Part shown: piece by piece, positions 45,371 through 56,300 of the stretch
Layout of the letters: every line of letters begins with the position of its first letter
How positions within the stretch are numbered: position 1 is the first letter of the stretch
NCBI GenBank assembly: GCA_036635835.1
Contig: JAVWPP010000001.1
Location: 124,001 to 188,000, forward strand
Direction of reading: 5' to 3'
Origin: JAVWPP01 sp036635835
GTDB taxonomy: Bacteria; Bacillota; Clostridia; TANB77; CAG-465
DNA length: 64,000 nt
The notes under the pieces: model-generated
What the model was told of the DNA's origin: nothing
What the model saw: the letters and a program-made list of their open reading frames with translations, nothing else
The model's database searches: none
Program-made: the position numbers and the translations under genes

Positions 45371-46582
45371 TTATAAACTTATTATATGTAATTTGTTTGC
45401 TATTACTATTGCGGCGCTATTGCCATCATTGAATAATGTAATATCTGAAATCATTGCAGAACTAGTCCATTTTTTTATTTTTTTACCCCAATAATTATAA
45501 AAAATTATTTCTTTTTCTGATACTATTGCTACTATTCCTTCATCCATTTTGACTATTTTAGGTGTAATTTCAATATTTGTTGTTGCAGATTTTTTAATCA
45601 AACTGCTATATATAGACATCTTGTCTACTTTTCCTTCTGAATTCAACTTATCTTTAAAAACATATGTGAAATATCCAGATTTTGAGTCTACAAAAGTTAT
45701 TTGTTCTGTAGTTAATTGTTTAAGTTCTACGTTTTTCTTCGTCTTTATATTATATTTATATAAAGAATTTTCACATGTTAATATAATATCATTATTGCTT
45801 ATATTAATACTATAGATGATTTCATTTTCTCTTGTAAATAAATTTTCTACATTTATTTTGTCTGAATTTAAATTAATATGGTTTAAAGTTGATTTTATAT
45901 TATTTCCTTCTGTTAATATAGATACAAAAAATAATTTTGAATTATCATTTGAAATTGTAAGATTAGTTATCATATCAGCTGTTAAATAGTAAGTTGCTTC
46001 CTTAATACCTTTTTTATTAAATATAGCGATTGCTGTTTTATATCCATTAGTTGAGGACTCTAATGCAAATTTACCTTTATTATTAATAGCAATTTGCTTA
46101 ACCTCACCATCTATTTTACCTGTTGTTTTAAGCTTTTTGTTTTTATATAAAAAATAGTTTCCAGTGTTTGTATCTGCAAGTAAAAAATAATCACCCTTTG
46201 CTTTTATTATTGGCGAATTTAAGTCATTAACTTTTTCTTTCCACGTTACTTCACCTTTTTTATTTACTGTATAAAGTACACCTTTATCATATAAAACGAC
46301 CTCTTTCTTGTATTTTTCTAACACTGAATATTTAGAAAATGTTACATCTACATATTGATCATATATTATTTTCTGACTATTAATCCATGTTACAAGACCT
46401 ATCTTTTTGAAATTGTTTATCAATAATCCAAGTAAAAACATCATAAAAACTATAGCTACAACTATTAATATTCTAAGTATATTAACGGTAAATTCATGAC
46501 ATTTAAAATCGCATATTTTACTAAAGATTTTCTTAGTCTTATCGACATTTTTAATATTTTCTTTTATTTTTACACTTCTCAT
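45371..46582 (-). CDS. Membrane-anchored beta-propeller-like protein (DUF5711-like)
   Basis: The 403-residue product has a charged N terminus, one membrane helix (~37-55) and a long extracellular part. That part has repeated strand motifs (VLYDKGVLYTVNKKGEVTWK, YFLLADTNTGNYFLYKNKK, GIVAIVSEKEIIFYNYWGKK), consistent with a beta-propeller. It resembles DUF5711 proteins of Clostridia, which I recall only loosely. It lies between rarA and cvpA in one operon. Confidence 0.6.
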   Translation of the reverse strand: MRSVKIKENIKNVDKTKKIFSKICDFKCHEFTVNILRILIVVAIVFMMFLLGLLINNFKKIGLVTWINSQKIIYDQYVDVTFSKYSVLEKYKKEVVLYDKGVLYTVNKKGEVTWKEKVNDLNSPIIKAKGDYFLLADTNTGNYFLYKNKKLKTTGKIDGEVKQIAINNKGKFALESSTNGYKTAIAIFNKKGIKEATYYLTADMITNLTISNDNSKLFFVSILTEGNNIKSTLNHINLNSDKINVENLFTRENEIIYSINISNNDIILTCENSLYKYNIKTKKNVELKQLTTEQITFVDSKSGYFTYVFKDKLNSEGKVDKMSIYSSLIKKSATTNIEITPKIVKMDEGIVAIVSEKEIIFYNYWGKKIKKWTSSAMISDITLFNDGNSAAIVIANKLHIISL

Positions 46583-46586
46583 ATTA

Positions 46587-47819
46587 TTACTCCCAATCCT
46601 TTGGTATATAATATTTTTGATTTTTCATCTCATCTGTCATATATTCTTGTTCAACATACCCATTTTCATAATCGTGAGGATATTTGTATCCGCATCCATA
46701 TTCGTGATTTTTCATTTCCTCTATTGGTGCATTTCTAAGATGCATAGGAACCTCACCTGTATTTTTTGTTCTAACATCTTCGATTGCTTTATTTATACCG
46801 ATATATGCGGAGTTAGATTTTCTACTATTAGCTACTACAACTGCAGCATGCGCTAAAATTATTCTAGATTCAGGCATCCCTATTTGATGTACAGCAGTCA
46901 TTGCAGCACTTGCAACAATTAATGCATTATTATTAGCAAGTCCAACATCTTCACTAGCTGCAACTACAATTCTTCTTGCTATAAACATAGGATCTTCTCC
47001 TGCTTCTATCATTCTAGCTAGATATAAAAGTGTTGCATCTGCGTTACTTCCTCTCATAGATTTAATAAATGCACTAATATTATCATAATGAGCATCTGAA
47101 TTTTTATCATACATTATTTTTTTCTTTTGAATGCAATCATATATTGTATCAATATTTATATTAATATATGCGTTTTCATCTAAATCTGTAGATAATACTG
47201 CTAATTCTAATGTGTTAAATGCTGTTCTTAAGTCTCCATTTGCTAGCATAGCAAGTTCTTTTATTACATTTTCATCTATTTTAATATCATAATTTCCAAC
47301 TCCATTTACTTTGTCTTTTAAACACAGATGAATAGCTTCTTCAATATCTGAAGCTTGCAGTTTTTCGAGTTTAAAAATTGTTGATCTAGATACTAAAGCT
47401 TTATTTACTTCAAAATACGGATTTTCAGTAGTTGCACCAATTAATATAATTTTACCACTCTCTACGTGCGGTAACAAAGCATCTTGTTGTAATTTATTAA
47501 ATCTATGTATTTCATCTATAAACACAACAACTTTTCCACTTGGATTTTCAAAAAAATTATGTGTTTCTTCTACAATTCTTTTAATATCTGCAACTCCAGC
47601 GTTAGCTGCATTTAATTTTTCAAATTTAAAATTCGTAGTAGTGGCTATTATCTTAGCAAGTGAGGTTTTTCCACAACCAGGGGGTCCCCAAAATATGATA
47701 GATGATAATTTGTCTGATTTTATCATTCTATATAGTAATTTATCTTTACCTATTATGTGTTTTTGTCCAACGAATGATTCTAAGTTTTTAGGTTGCATTC
47801 TGTATGCAAGTGGTTCCAT
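46587..47819 (-). CDS. rarA: Replication-associated recombination protein A
   Basis: The 410-residue AAA+ ATPase has WGPPGCGKTSLAKIIA, FIDEIHRFNKLQQDALLPHVE and GATTENPYFEVNKALVSRS. The C-terminal RarA/MgsA domain has ASEDVGLANNNALIVASAA and YKYPHDYENGYVEQEYM. It processes stalled forks with single-strand-binding protein. It starts right at the stop codon of the transketolase C-half gene. Confidence 0.95.
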   Translation of the reverse strand: MEPLAYRMQPKNLESFVGQKHIIGKDKLLYRMIKSDKLSSIIFWGPPGCGKTSLAKIIATTTNFKFEKLNAANAGVADIKRIVEETHNFFENPSGKVVVFIDEIHRFNKLQQDALLPHVESGKIILIGATTENPYFEVNKALVSRSTIFKLEKLQASDIEEAIHLCLKDKVNGVGNYDIKIDENVIKELAMLANGDLRTAFNTLELAVLSTDLDENAYININIDTIYDCIQKKKIMYDKNSDAHYDNISAFIKSMRGSNADATLLYLARMIEAGEDPMFIARRIVVAASEDVGLANNNALIVASAAMTAVHQIGMPESRIILAHAAVVVANSRKSNSAYIGINKAIEDVRTKNTGEVPMHLRNAPIEEMKNHEYGCGYKYPHDYENGYVEQEYMTDEMKNQKYYIPKDWE

Positions 47820-48752
47820 TTAATTCTCCTGTTCTATATCATCTTTAATTATTTTTATTATTGCTTCTTTAGTTATTCCGTATTTTTCTAATACGTCTTT
47901 TGCTTTACCGGATTTTCCGAATTTATCGTTTACACCGATTTTATAAAGCTTTTTAGGATATTCTCTACAAAGTACATCTGCAACAGCTGATCCTAAGCCC
48001 CCAATTACACTATGATCCTCTATAGAAATTAAAATATCTGTTTCTTTCGCACATTTTATTATTTGCGCTTCATCTATAGGTTTTAAAGAATACATATCTA
48101 TTACTCTTGTTTCTATATTTTCATCAGATAATATCTCTTTTGCATCTAGTGCAATATGTACAGCATAACCGGTTGCAAAAATTGTGGCTTTTTTACCTTT
48201 TCCATATGCTTTAGATTTTCCTATTTCGAATTTATCTGTATCTCTATATAAATCTCTAACCTCATTTCTGCCTAATCTTATATACACTGGTCCATCTAAA
48301 GTTAAAGAATTTTTTATAATATATTTTGTCTGGTTTTCATCTGACGGTGAAAGTACAATCATGTTTGGAATCACTCGCATTAAAGCTATATCCTCTATAC
48401 ACTGATGTGTTGGCCCATCTTCTCCTACTGTTAAACCGGCATGAGTTGCACATAATTTTACTTTTGCTTTATTATATGCTACTGAATTTCTTATTTGTTC
48501 ATATGCTCTACCTGCTAAAAACATAGCAAATGATGATGCAAATACATCTTTACCTGCCATTGATAATCCGCAAGCTGTACCTACTAAATCTTGCTCTGAT
48601 ATTCCTATATCTATATGTCTTTGTGGAAATTCTTTTTTAAATAATTCTGTACAAGTTGCTTTTGCTAAATCCGCATCTAGGACAATTATATTATCATTTT
48701 CTTTTCCAAGTTCGACTAACGTTTCTCCGTAAGCTTTTCTTGTAGATTTCAT
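47820..48752 (-). CDS. Transketolase, C-terminal subunit
   Basis: The 310-residue product carries the pyrimidine-binding and C-terminal domains of transketolase: DADLAKATCTELFKKEFPQR, GISEQDLVGTACGLSMAGKD, CATHAGLTVGEDGPTHQ and a nucleotide-like tail. It pairs with the N-half encoded just upstream; their genes overlap by 4 bp. The enzyme moves two-carbon units in the pentose phosphate pathway. Ribosome binding site is GGGGG. Confidence 0.92.
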   Translation of the reverse strand: MKSTRKAYGETLVELGKENDNIIVLDADLAKATCTELFKKEFPQRHIDIGISEQDLVGTACGLSMAGKDVFASSFAMFLAGRAYEQIRNSVAYNKAKVKLCATHAGLTVGEDGPTHQCIEDIALMRVIPNMIVLSPSDENQTKYIIKNSLTLDGPVYIRLGRNEVRDLYRDTDKFEIGKSKAYGKGKKATIFATGYAVHIALDAKEILSDENIETRVIDMYSLKPIDEAQIIKCAKETDILISIEDHSVIGGLGSAVADVLCREYPKKLYKIGVNDKFGKSGKAKDVLEKYGITKEAIIKIIKDDIEQEN

Positions 48753-49588
48753 TTTAATTCCCCCTTTGCTAGTTTAAATTCTTTTTCATTTGGGGCTTTT
48801 CCATGCCATTCCGCTTTATTTTCCATAAAACTTATTCCTTTGCCTTTTGTTGTATAAGCTATTATACAGGTTGGTTTATCACTCAGTTTAGCAGCAGTAA
48901 ACGCTTGACAAATTGCATCGACATCATGTCCATCTATTTCTATTACGTCCCATTTAAAAGCTATAAATTTATCTTTTATTGGTTCTGGACTTTTAACTTC
49001 AGAAAGTTTACCATCTATTTGCAAGCAATTATAATCCACTACAGCTATAACATTATTTAATACATAATGCCCTGCTGTCATAGCTGCTTCCCATACTTGC
49101 CCTTCTTCTAATTCCCCATCTCCAAGTAAACAATATACCCAGGAATCCTCAATCTTATCTATTTTATTTGCCATTGCAAAACCATTTGCTATAGACAAAC
49201 CTTGACCTAATGAGCCAGAGCCTGTATCAACACCTGGTATTTTATTAGTTGGATGTCCTTCTAAAAAGCTATTTATATTTCTAAATGTTTTTAATTCTTC
49301 TGGATCTATAAATCCTTTAGAAGAAAGAACAGCATAATATGCAGGTGAAGCATGTCCTTTTGACATTACAAACTTATCTGTTCTTAAACCTGTTTTTTTA
49401 TTTATTTTAAGATTCATTACATGATGATATAAGACTGTTAATATATCTACACAAGATAGACTTCCTCCTATATGTCCAGACTGTGCAGAATATACCATTT
49501 CAAGTATAGCTCTTCTTATGTTTTTACACATTCTCTTTGTTTTTGTTATTTCTTCTTTTGTTAAATATTTAATTTCATTTTCTTTCAT
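48749..49588 (-). CDS. Transketolase, N-terminal subunit
   Basis: The 279-residue product carries the thiamine pyrophosphate-binding domain: SAQSGHIGGSLSCVDILTVLYH, SKGHASPAYYAVL and GDGELEEGQVWEAAM (the GDG motif). It is the usual split form in Clostridia. It heads the operon tktN-tktC-rarA-DUF5711-cvpA. Confidence 0.92.
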   Translation of the reverse strand: MKENEIKYLTKEEITKTKRMCKNIRRAILEMVYSAQSGHIGGSLSCVDILTVLYHHVMNLKINKKTGLRTDKFVMSKGHASPAYYAVLSSKGFIDPEELKTFRNINSFLEGHPTNKIPGVDTGSGSLGQGLSIANGFAMANKIDKIEDSWVYCLLGDGELEEGQVWEAAMTAGHYVLNNVIAVVDYNCLQIDGKLSEVKSPEPIKDKFIAFKWDVIEIDGHDVDAICQAFTAAKLSDKPTCIIAYTTKGKGISFMENKAEWHGKAPNEKEFKLAKGELK

Positions 49589-49612
49589 ATCTATCCCCTA
49601 TTTATTACTTAT

Positions 49613-49640
49613 ATTATATAACATTTTTAAGAAAAATCAA
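49613..49640 (-). promoter_or_regulatory. Promoter of the transketolase operon
   Basis: TTGATT (49640-49635), 16 bp, TATAAT (49618-49613) on the minus strand. Confidence 0.65.
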
Positions 49641-49673
49641 TTGAATTGCTAGTATAATTCGTTTATTATGTTT

Positions 49674-49718
49674 AAAAAAAGAAAAAGGCTAACTGTTATT
49701 ACTAACATTTAGCCTTTT
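49674..49718 (-). terminator. rpoC terminator
   Basis: A 16-bp stem with one mismatch (49683-49698 with 49703-49718, containing AAAAGGCTAA) and a 4-nt loop, followed by a T-rich run on the minus strand. Confidence 0.88.
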
Positions 49719-49721
49719 GTT

Positions 49722-52700
49722 TTACTCTTCGTAAAATTTATTTATTTCTGGTATTTCTTTATCTTGAATAAGGAATTTTTCTTCCATATTTTCTTCATCT
49801 TCATCATCTTCTTCTACAGTTAAATCTGAATCTGATTCTAATTTTATACCTGCATAATCTATAACTCCAGTACCAGCTGGTATTAACTTACCGATTATAA
49901 CATTTTCTTTTAATCCTACTAAGTTATCTATCTTACCTTTTACAGCAGCATCTGTTAATACTCTAGCTGTTTCTTGGAAAGATGCAGCAGATAAGAATGA
50001 TTCAGTTAATAATGCAACTTTTGTAATACCTAATAATGTTCTATTTCCTATAGCTAGTGGTAATCCTTTTTCGCTTGCAATTTTATTTTCTCTATTGAAT
50101 TCATTGATATCTATTAGCATTCCTGCTATAAGTTTAGTTCCACCAACTTCTTCAACTTTTACTTTTCTTAACATTTGCTTAGCAACAATTTCGATATGTT
50201 TATCATTAATATTAACACCTTGTGTTCTATATACTTTTTGAACTTCTTCAATTAAGTAGTTTTGAACAGCAACTGGTCCTTTTATTCTAATTATATCATG
50301 TGGATTTAATGAACCGTCTGTTAATCTATCTCCAGCTTTTATACTATCTCCAGCTTTAACTCTAATTCTAATACCAAAAGGTATTACATAGCTTTCTGTT
50401 CTTAAATCTTTATCTGTAACAACAACAACTTTGTTATTACCTTTTTCTTCTATAGATATTGCTCCATCGATTTCAGCTACAATGGCAACACCCTTAGGTT
50501 TTCTAGCTTCGAATAATTCCTCTATTCTAGGTAAACCTTGAGTAATATCGCTTCCAGCAACACCACCTGAATGTATAGTTCTCATTGTAAGCTGAGTTCC
50601 TGGCTCACCAATAGATTGAGCGGCTATTATACCAACTGCTTCTCCTGGTGTCATAGGCTCACCTGTAGCAAGATTTTTTCCATAACATTTTGAACAAATT
50701 CCATGTTCTAATTCACAAGTAAGAGCTGATCTAATCTTAACAGATTTTCTTATATTAGATATAGCTACTGACATAGGTGGAGTAACGTAATCGTTATGTT
50801 TTGCAATTACAGTTCCATCTTCTGCAATAATATCTTCTGCTAAGTATCTACCTTCTATTCTTTCTTGTAATTTTTCTATAGGTTCTCCACTTTCAAGTAT
50901 TGCTTCAACATCTATTCCGTTAGTTGTTCCACAATCATCAAATTTAACTATTAAATCTTGGTTTACATCTACTAATCTTCTTGTTAAATAACCTGAATCG
51001 GCTGTTCTTAAAGCTGTATCTGAAAGTCCTTTTCTAGCACCATGTGATGATATAAAGAATTCTATAACGTCAAGTCCTTCTTTAAAAGATGACTTGATTG
51101 GAAGTTCAACTGTTTTACCTGATGTAGAAGCCATAAGTCCTCTAATACCACCAAGTTGTCTTACTTGAGTTGGGTTACCCCTTGCACCTGTATGTGCCAT
51201 CATTTGAATTGGATTTAATTTATCTGGATTAGACATAATTTCTTTTTGTATTTCAGCTGTTGCAATTGTCCAAACATTAATTGTTTCATTGTATCTTTCT
51301 TCATCAGAAATTAATCCACGTTTAAAGTTTTTAAGTATTGCTTCTACCTTTGTTTCTGCATTAGCTAATATTTCAGGCTTTCTAGCAGGAATTATTATAT
51401 CTGATATAGAAACTGTTATTGCACCTTTAGTAGAATATTGGAATCCAAGAGATTTTATATTATCTAGTAAAACTGCTGTTACAGGTATTCCATGTATTGA
51501 AATACATTTATCAAGTATTATACCTAATTCTTTTTTTCTTACTGGCATTGATATTTCTAAAGTTAAATCATTTTCTTCTTTAGATCTATCAATAAACCCT
51601 AAATCTTGTGGAATAATTTCATTGAATATTAATCTACCAACTGTAGCATCAATAATTCCAGTTTTATTTACTCCGTTAACTTTTTTTGTTACTCTGACTC
51701 TTATTGGAGCATGTAACCCAACAATTCCTTCGAAATATGCATGCATAGCTTCATCTGAATTGCTAAATACCATACCTTTACCTTTTTCTGAATCTATATC
51801 TACTGTTAAATAGTAACTTCCTAAAATCATATCTTGAGAAGGTACTGCAACTGGTTTACCATCTTGTAATTTTAATAGATTGTTTGATGCAAGCATCAAG
51901 AATCTTGTCTCGGCTTGAGCTTCAGGTGAAAGTGGTATATGTACAGCCATCTGATCTCCATCGAAATCTGCGTTAAACGCTGCACAAACTAATGGATGAA
52001 GTTTAATTGCTCTTCCTTCAACTAGTACAGGTTCAAATGCTTGTATACTTAGTCTATGTAGAGATGGTGCACGGTTTAGAAGAACTGTACGTCCTTCAAT
52101 TATTTCCTCAAGAACATCCCATACTTCTGTTTTAACCTTTTCTACCATTCTCTTAGCGTTCTTTATATTAAATGCTAATTCTCTAGCAACAAGCTCTTTC
52201 ATAACAAAAGGTTTGAATAATTCAAGTGCCATTTCTCTAGGTAATCCACATTGATGTATTTTTAATTCAGGTCCAACAACAATAACTGAACGGCCTGAGT
52301 AATCAACCCTCTTACCTAGTAAGTTTTGTCTAAATCTACCTTGCTTACCTTTTAACATATCTGATAATGATTTAAGTGGTCTGTTTCCAGCACCTGTAAC
52401 AGGTCTTCCTCTTCTACCGTTATCTATTAATGCATCAACTGCTTCTTGTAACATTCTTTTTTCATTTCTTACAATAATATCTGGAGCATCTAATTCAAGT
52501 AATCTTTTTAATCTATTATTTCTGTTTATTACTCTTCTATATAAATCATTTAAATCAGAAGTCGCAAATCTACCACCATCAAGTTGAACCATTGGTCTAA
52601 GTTCAGGAGGTATTATAGGAAGAACATCAAGTATCATCCATTCAGGTTTATTACCTGAATTATAAAATGCTTCAACAGTTTCTAATCTTTTTATAAGTTT

Positions 52701-53315
52701 TAATTTTTTCTGTCCTGACGCTGTTTCTAAATCCTTTTTAAGTTCTTTAGTTAATTCTTCAACATTTACTTCTTCAAGTAAAGTTTTAACTGCTTCAGCA
52801 CCCATTCCAACTTTAAGACTGTTTTCACCATATTCTTCAACTATATCTCTGTATTCTCTTTCGGTAAGAGTTTGTTTTTTTACTGCTCTTGTTTCCCCAG
52901 CATCAATTACTACATATGCTGCGAAATAGATGATTTTTTCTAAAGATTTTGGAGAAATATCTAATATTAAACTCATTCTACTTGGAATTCCTTTAAAATA
53001 CCAGATATGAGACACTGGAGTAGCAAGCTCCACATGTCCTAATCTTTCTCTTCTAACTTTTTTCTTTGTAACTTCTACTCCACATCTATCACAAATAATA
53101 CCTTTATATCTTACTTTTTTATATTTTCCACAATAACATTCCCAGTCTTTTGTTGGCCCAAATATCTTTTCACAGAATAAGCCATCTCTTTCTGGTTTTA
53201 GAGTTCTGTAATTGATTGTTTCTGGTTTTTTAACTTCGCCTTTAGACCATTCTCTTATTTTATCTGGAGAGGCTAAACCGATTTGAATCTTATCAAACAC
53301 TTCTAAATCTACCAT
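49722..53315 (-). CDS. rpoC: RNA polymerase beta' subunit
   Basis: The 1197-residue product has the N-terminal zinc site (CYCGKYKKVRYKGIICDRCGVE), the clamp, and the catalytic NADFDGDQMAVH motif with its three Asp. The bridge helix and trigger loop (MAHTGARGNPTQVRQLGG) and the second zinc site with CELEHGICSKCYG follow. An acidic stretch (VEEDDEDEENMEEK) lies near the C terminus. It lies 19 bp after rpoB. Confidence 0.98.
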   Translation of the reverse strand: MVDLEVFDKIQIGLASPDKIREWSKGEVKKPETINYRTLKPERDGLFCEKIFGPTKDWECYCGKYKKVRYKGIICDRCGVEVTKKKVRRERLGHVELATPVSHIWYFKGIPSRMSLILDISPKSLEKIIYFAAYVVIDAGETRAVKKQTLTEREYRDIVEEYGENSLKVGMGAEAVKTLLEEVNVEELTKELKKDLETASGQKKLKLIKRLETVEAFYNSGNKPEWMILDVLPIIPPELRPMVQLDGGRFATSDLNDLYRRVINRNNRLKRLLELDAPDIIVRNEKRMLQEAVDALIDNGRRGRPVTGAGNRPLKSLSDMLKGKQGRFRQNLLGKRVDYSGRSVIVVGPELKIHQCGLPREMALELFKPFVMKELVARELAFNIKNAKRMVEKVKTEVWDVLEEIIEGRTVLLNRAPSLHRLSIQAFEPVLVEGRAIKLHPLVCAAFNADFDGDQMAVHIPLSPEAQAETRFLMLASNNLLKLQDGKPVAVPSQDMILGSYYLTVDIDSEKGKGMVFSNSDEAMHAYFEGIVGLHAPIRVRVTKKVNGVNKTGIIDATVGRLIFNEIIPQDLGFIDRSKEENDLTLEISMPVRKKELGIILDKCISIHGIPVTAVLLDNIKSLGFQYSTKGAITVSISDIIIPARKPEILANAETKVEAILKNFKRGLISDEERYNETINVWTIATAEIQKEIMSNPDKLNPIQMMAHTGARGNPTQVRQLGGIRGLMASTSGKTVELPIKSSFKEGLDVIEFFISSHGARKGLSDTALRTADSGYLTRRLVDVNQDLIVKFDDCGTTNGIDVEAILESGEPIEKLQERIEGRYLAEDIIAEDGTVIAKHNDYVTPPMSVAISNIRKSVKIRSALTCELEHGICSKCYGKNLATGEPMTPGEAVGIIAAQSIGEPGTQLTMRTIHSGGVAGSDITQGLPRIEELFEARKPKGVAIVAEIDGAISIEEKGNNKVVVVTDKDLRTESYVIPFGIRIRVKAGDSIKAGDRLTDGSLNPHDIIRIKGPVAVQNYLIEEVQKVYRTQGVNINDKHIEIVAKQMLRKVKVEEVGGTKLIAGMLIDINEFNRENKIASEKGLPLAIGNRTLLGITKVALLTESFLSAASFQETARVLTDAAVKGKIDNLVGLKENVIIGKLIPAGTGVIDYAGIKLESDSDLTVEEDDEDEENMEEKFLIQDKEIPEINKFYEE

Positions 53316-53334
53316 TTAACAAAACCTACCTTCC

Positions 53335-56300
53335 CTATATTTCTTTTTCGTCATATTCAAAATCTTCATTAAATTCTTCAACAATTTCATGATCAATGAT
53401 TTCATCTATTTCATCTTCTGTTCCCTCGAATTCTAATACTTCTGTCACTTCTGTAACATCCACAGAACTATCATCTTCTGAAGTTTTTACTTGCATAGAA
53501 CTTGAATCTATATCTTTTTCAGTAATTAATGTTGTTTCTTCCATAGGTACTACGAATGCATCACTATCATCAATATTTTCTTTTATTGCAATTTCTTCAG
53601 TATCATTAAATAATTTCATATCTAGTCCTAAACTTTGCATTTCTTTAATTAATACTCTAAATGATTCTGGTACTCCTGGTTCTGGTATGCTTTCGCCTTT
53701 TACGATAGCTTCATATGTTTTAAGTCTTCCAGCAACATCATCTGATTTTACTGTAAGCATTTCTTGTAATGTATACGCTGCTCCATATGCTTCTAAAGCC
53801 CAAACTTCCATTTCACCAAATCTTTGTCCACCAAATTGTGCTTTACCACCTAATGGTTGTTGTGTTACTAATGAGTAAGGTCCTATTGAACGAGCATGTA
53901 TTTTATCATCAACTAGATGATATAATTTTAACATGTACATATATCCAACTGTTACTGGACTATCAAACTGTTCACCACTTCTTCCATCATGAACAATAAA
54001 CTTACCTGTTTCATTTACACCTATTTTATTATATAACTCTGTTATATCTTTTTCTTTTGCTCCGTCAAATACTGGAGTAGATACTTTCCAATCTAGCATT
54101 TTTGCAACATATCCTAAGTTTACTTCTAGAATTTGTCCAAGGTTCATACGAGAAGGTATACCTAGTGGATTTAATACTATTTGTAAAGGTGTACCATCTG
54201 GTAAATAAGGCATGTCTTCTCTTGGTAATATTCTTGATATTACACCTTTATTACCATGACGTCCTGCGATTTTATCTCCGACAGATATTTTTCTTTTTTG
54301 TGCTATATATATTCTAACTGCTTTATGTACTCCTGGAGATAATTCTTCACAATTTTCTCTTGTAAATACTTTTACATCAACGATTACTCCTGATGCTCCG
54401 TGAGGTACTTTAAGAGATGTATCTCTTACTTCTCTTGCTTTCTCTCCAAATATAGCTCTTAAAAGTTTTTCTTCAGCAGTAAGTTCTGTTTCTCCTTTTG
54501 GTGTTACTTTACCAACAAGTATATCTCCAGGTCTTACTTCCGCTCCAATTCTTATTATTCCATTTTCATCAAGATCTTTTAAAGCATCATCACCAACATT
54601 AGGTATTTCTCTTGTTATTTCTTCAGGTCCAAGTTTTGTGTCTCTTGCTTCACTTTCATAATCTTCAATATGAATTGATGTTAAAACATCATCTCTTACT
54701 AAATCTTCTGAAATTAGGATGGCATCTTCATAGTTATACCCTTCCCAGTTCATGAATCCAACTAGAATATTTTTTCCTAATGCTAATTCACCATTTTGTA
54801 CTGATGGTCCATCTGCTAAAATATCGCCTACTTCAACAATCTGTCCTTTTAAAACAATTGGTTTTTGATTTAAACAAGATCCTTGATTTGAACGTTTATA
54901 TTTTTTTAATGTAAATTCATCTTTACCAGCTTTATGTGTTACTACTATTTTATCTGCACTTACAAAAGTTACTGTACCAGCATGTTTAGCTAGTATATTT
55001 ACTCCTGAATCTATTGAAGATTTATATTCTATTCCTGTTCCTACTATAGGAGATTCTGATCTTATTAATGGAACGGCTTGACGCTGCATGTTTGCACCCA
55101 TAAGAGCACGTTTTCCATCATCATTTTCAAGGAATGGTATCATTGCTGTAGCAACAGATACAAGCATTTTAGGTGAAACATCCATTAAGTTTACTTTTTC
55201 TTTTTCTATTTCGAATATTTCATTTTTAAATCTTGCTTTTACTTTTTTGTTTGTAAACTCATGATTTTCATTTAATGATTCATTTGCTTGTGCAACTATA
55301 TATTTATCTTCTTCATCAGCAGTAATATATATAATCTCATCTGTTACTACTCCTGTTTCTTTGTCTACAATTCTATAAGGAGCTTCTATAAATCCATATC
55401 TATTTATTTTTGCAAATGTAGATAATGAAGATATTAGTCCTATATTTGGTCCTTCTGGAGATTCAATTGGACATAATCTACCATAATGTGAGTGATGTAC
55501 GTCACGTACTTCAAAACCTGCTCTATCTCTTGATAAACCACCAGGCCCAAGGGCAGATATTCTCCTTTTATGAGTTAATTCAGATAATGGATTGATTTGA
55601 TCCATGAACTGAGATAATTGACTACTACCAAAAAACTCTTTTATTGCTCCAACTACAGGTTTGATGTTTATTAGTGTTTGTGGTGTTGCAGAATCTAAAT
55701 CCTGTGTTGCCATTCTTTCTCTAACAACTCTCTCTAGTCTTGTTAATCCAATTCTAAATTGATTTTGTAAAAGCTCACCTACGCATCTTACTCTTCTATT
55801 TCCTAGATGGTCGATATCTTCAACACTACCCATTCCATATTTAAAGTTTAATGTATAGTTAATTGATGCAATTATATCATCAACTGTTACATGTTTTATT
55901 ACTAGTTTTTCTCTATTTTCTCTTATTAATTCTCTTAGATCATCTTCTTTTAATTCAGAATTATTTTCTAAAAGTTCTTTAAGATTAGGTAAATATACAT
56001 CTTCTTTTATTATATCTTTATCAATATCCATATTTAGATATTCAGATAAGTTAACAGCATTGTTACCAATAACTTTAACTTTTTTACCATCTCTATTTAC
56101 ATATACAATATTTACTCCACTAGTTCTTATTGCTTTAGCTGTTTCTTCAGAAATTTTTTCGCCTGCAGATACAAATATTTCGCCTGTTTCAGCGTTTACT
56201 ATATCTTCAGCAGCTATTTCATTAGTTATTCTTGTAGCTAAATTTAGTTTCTTATTGTATTTATATCTACCGACTCTAGATAAATCATATCTTCTTGCGT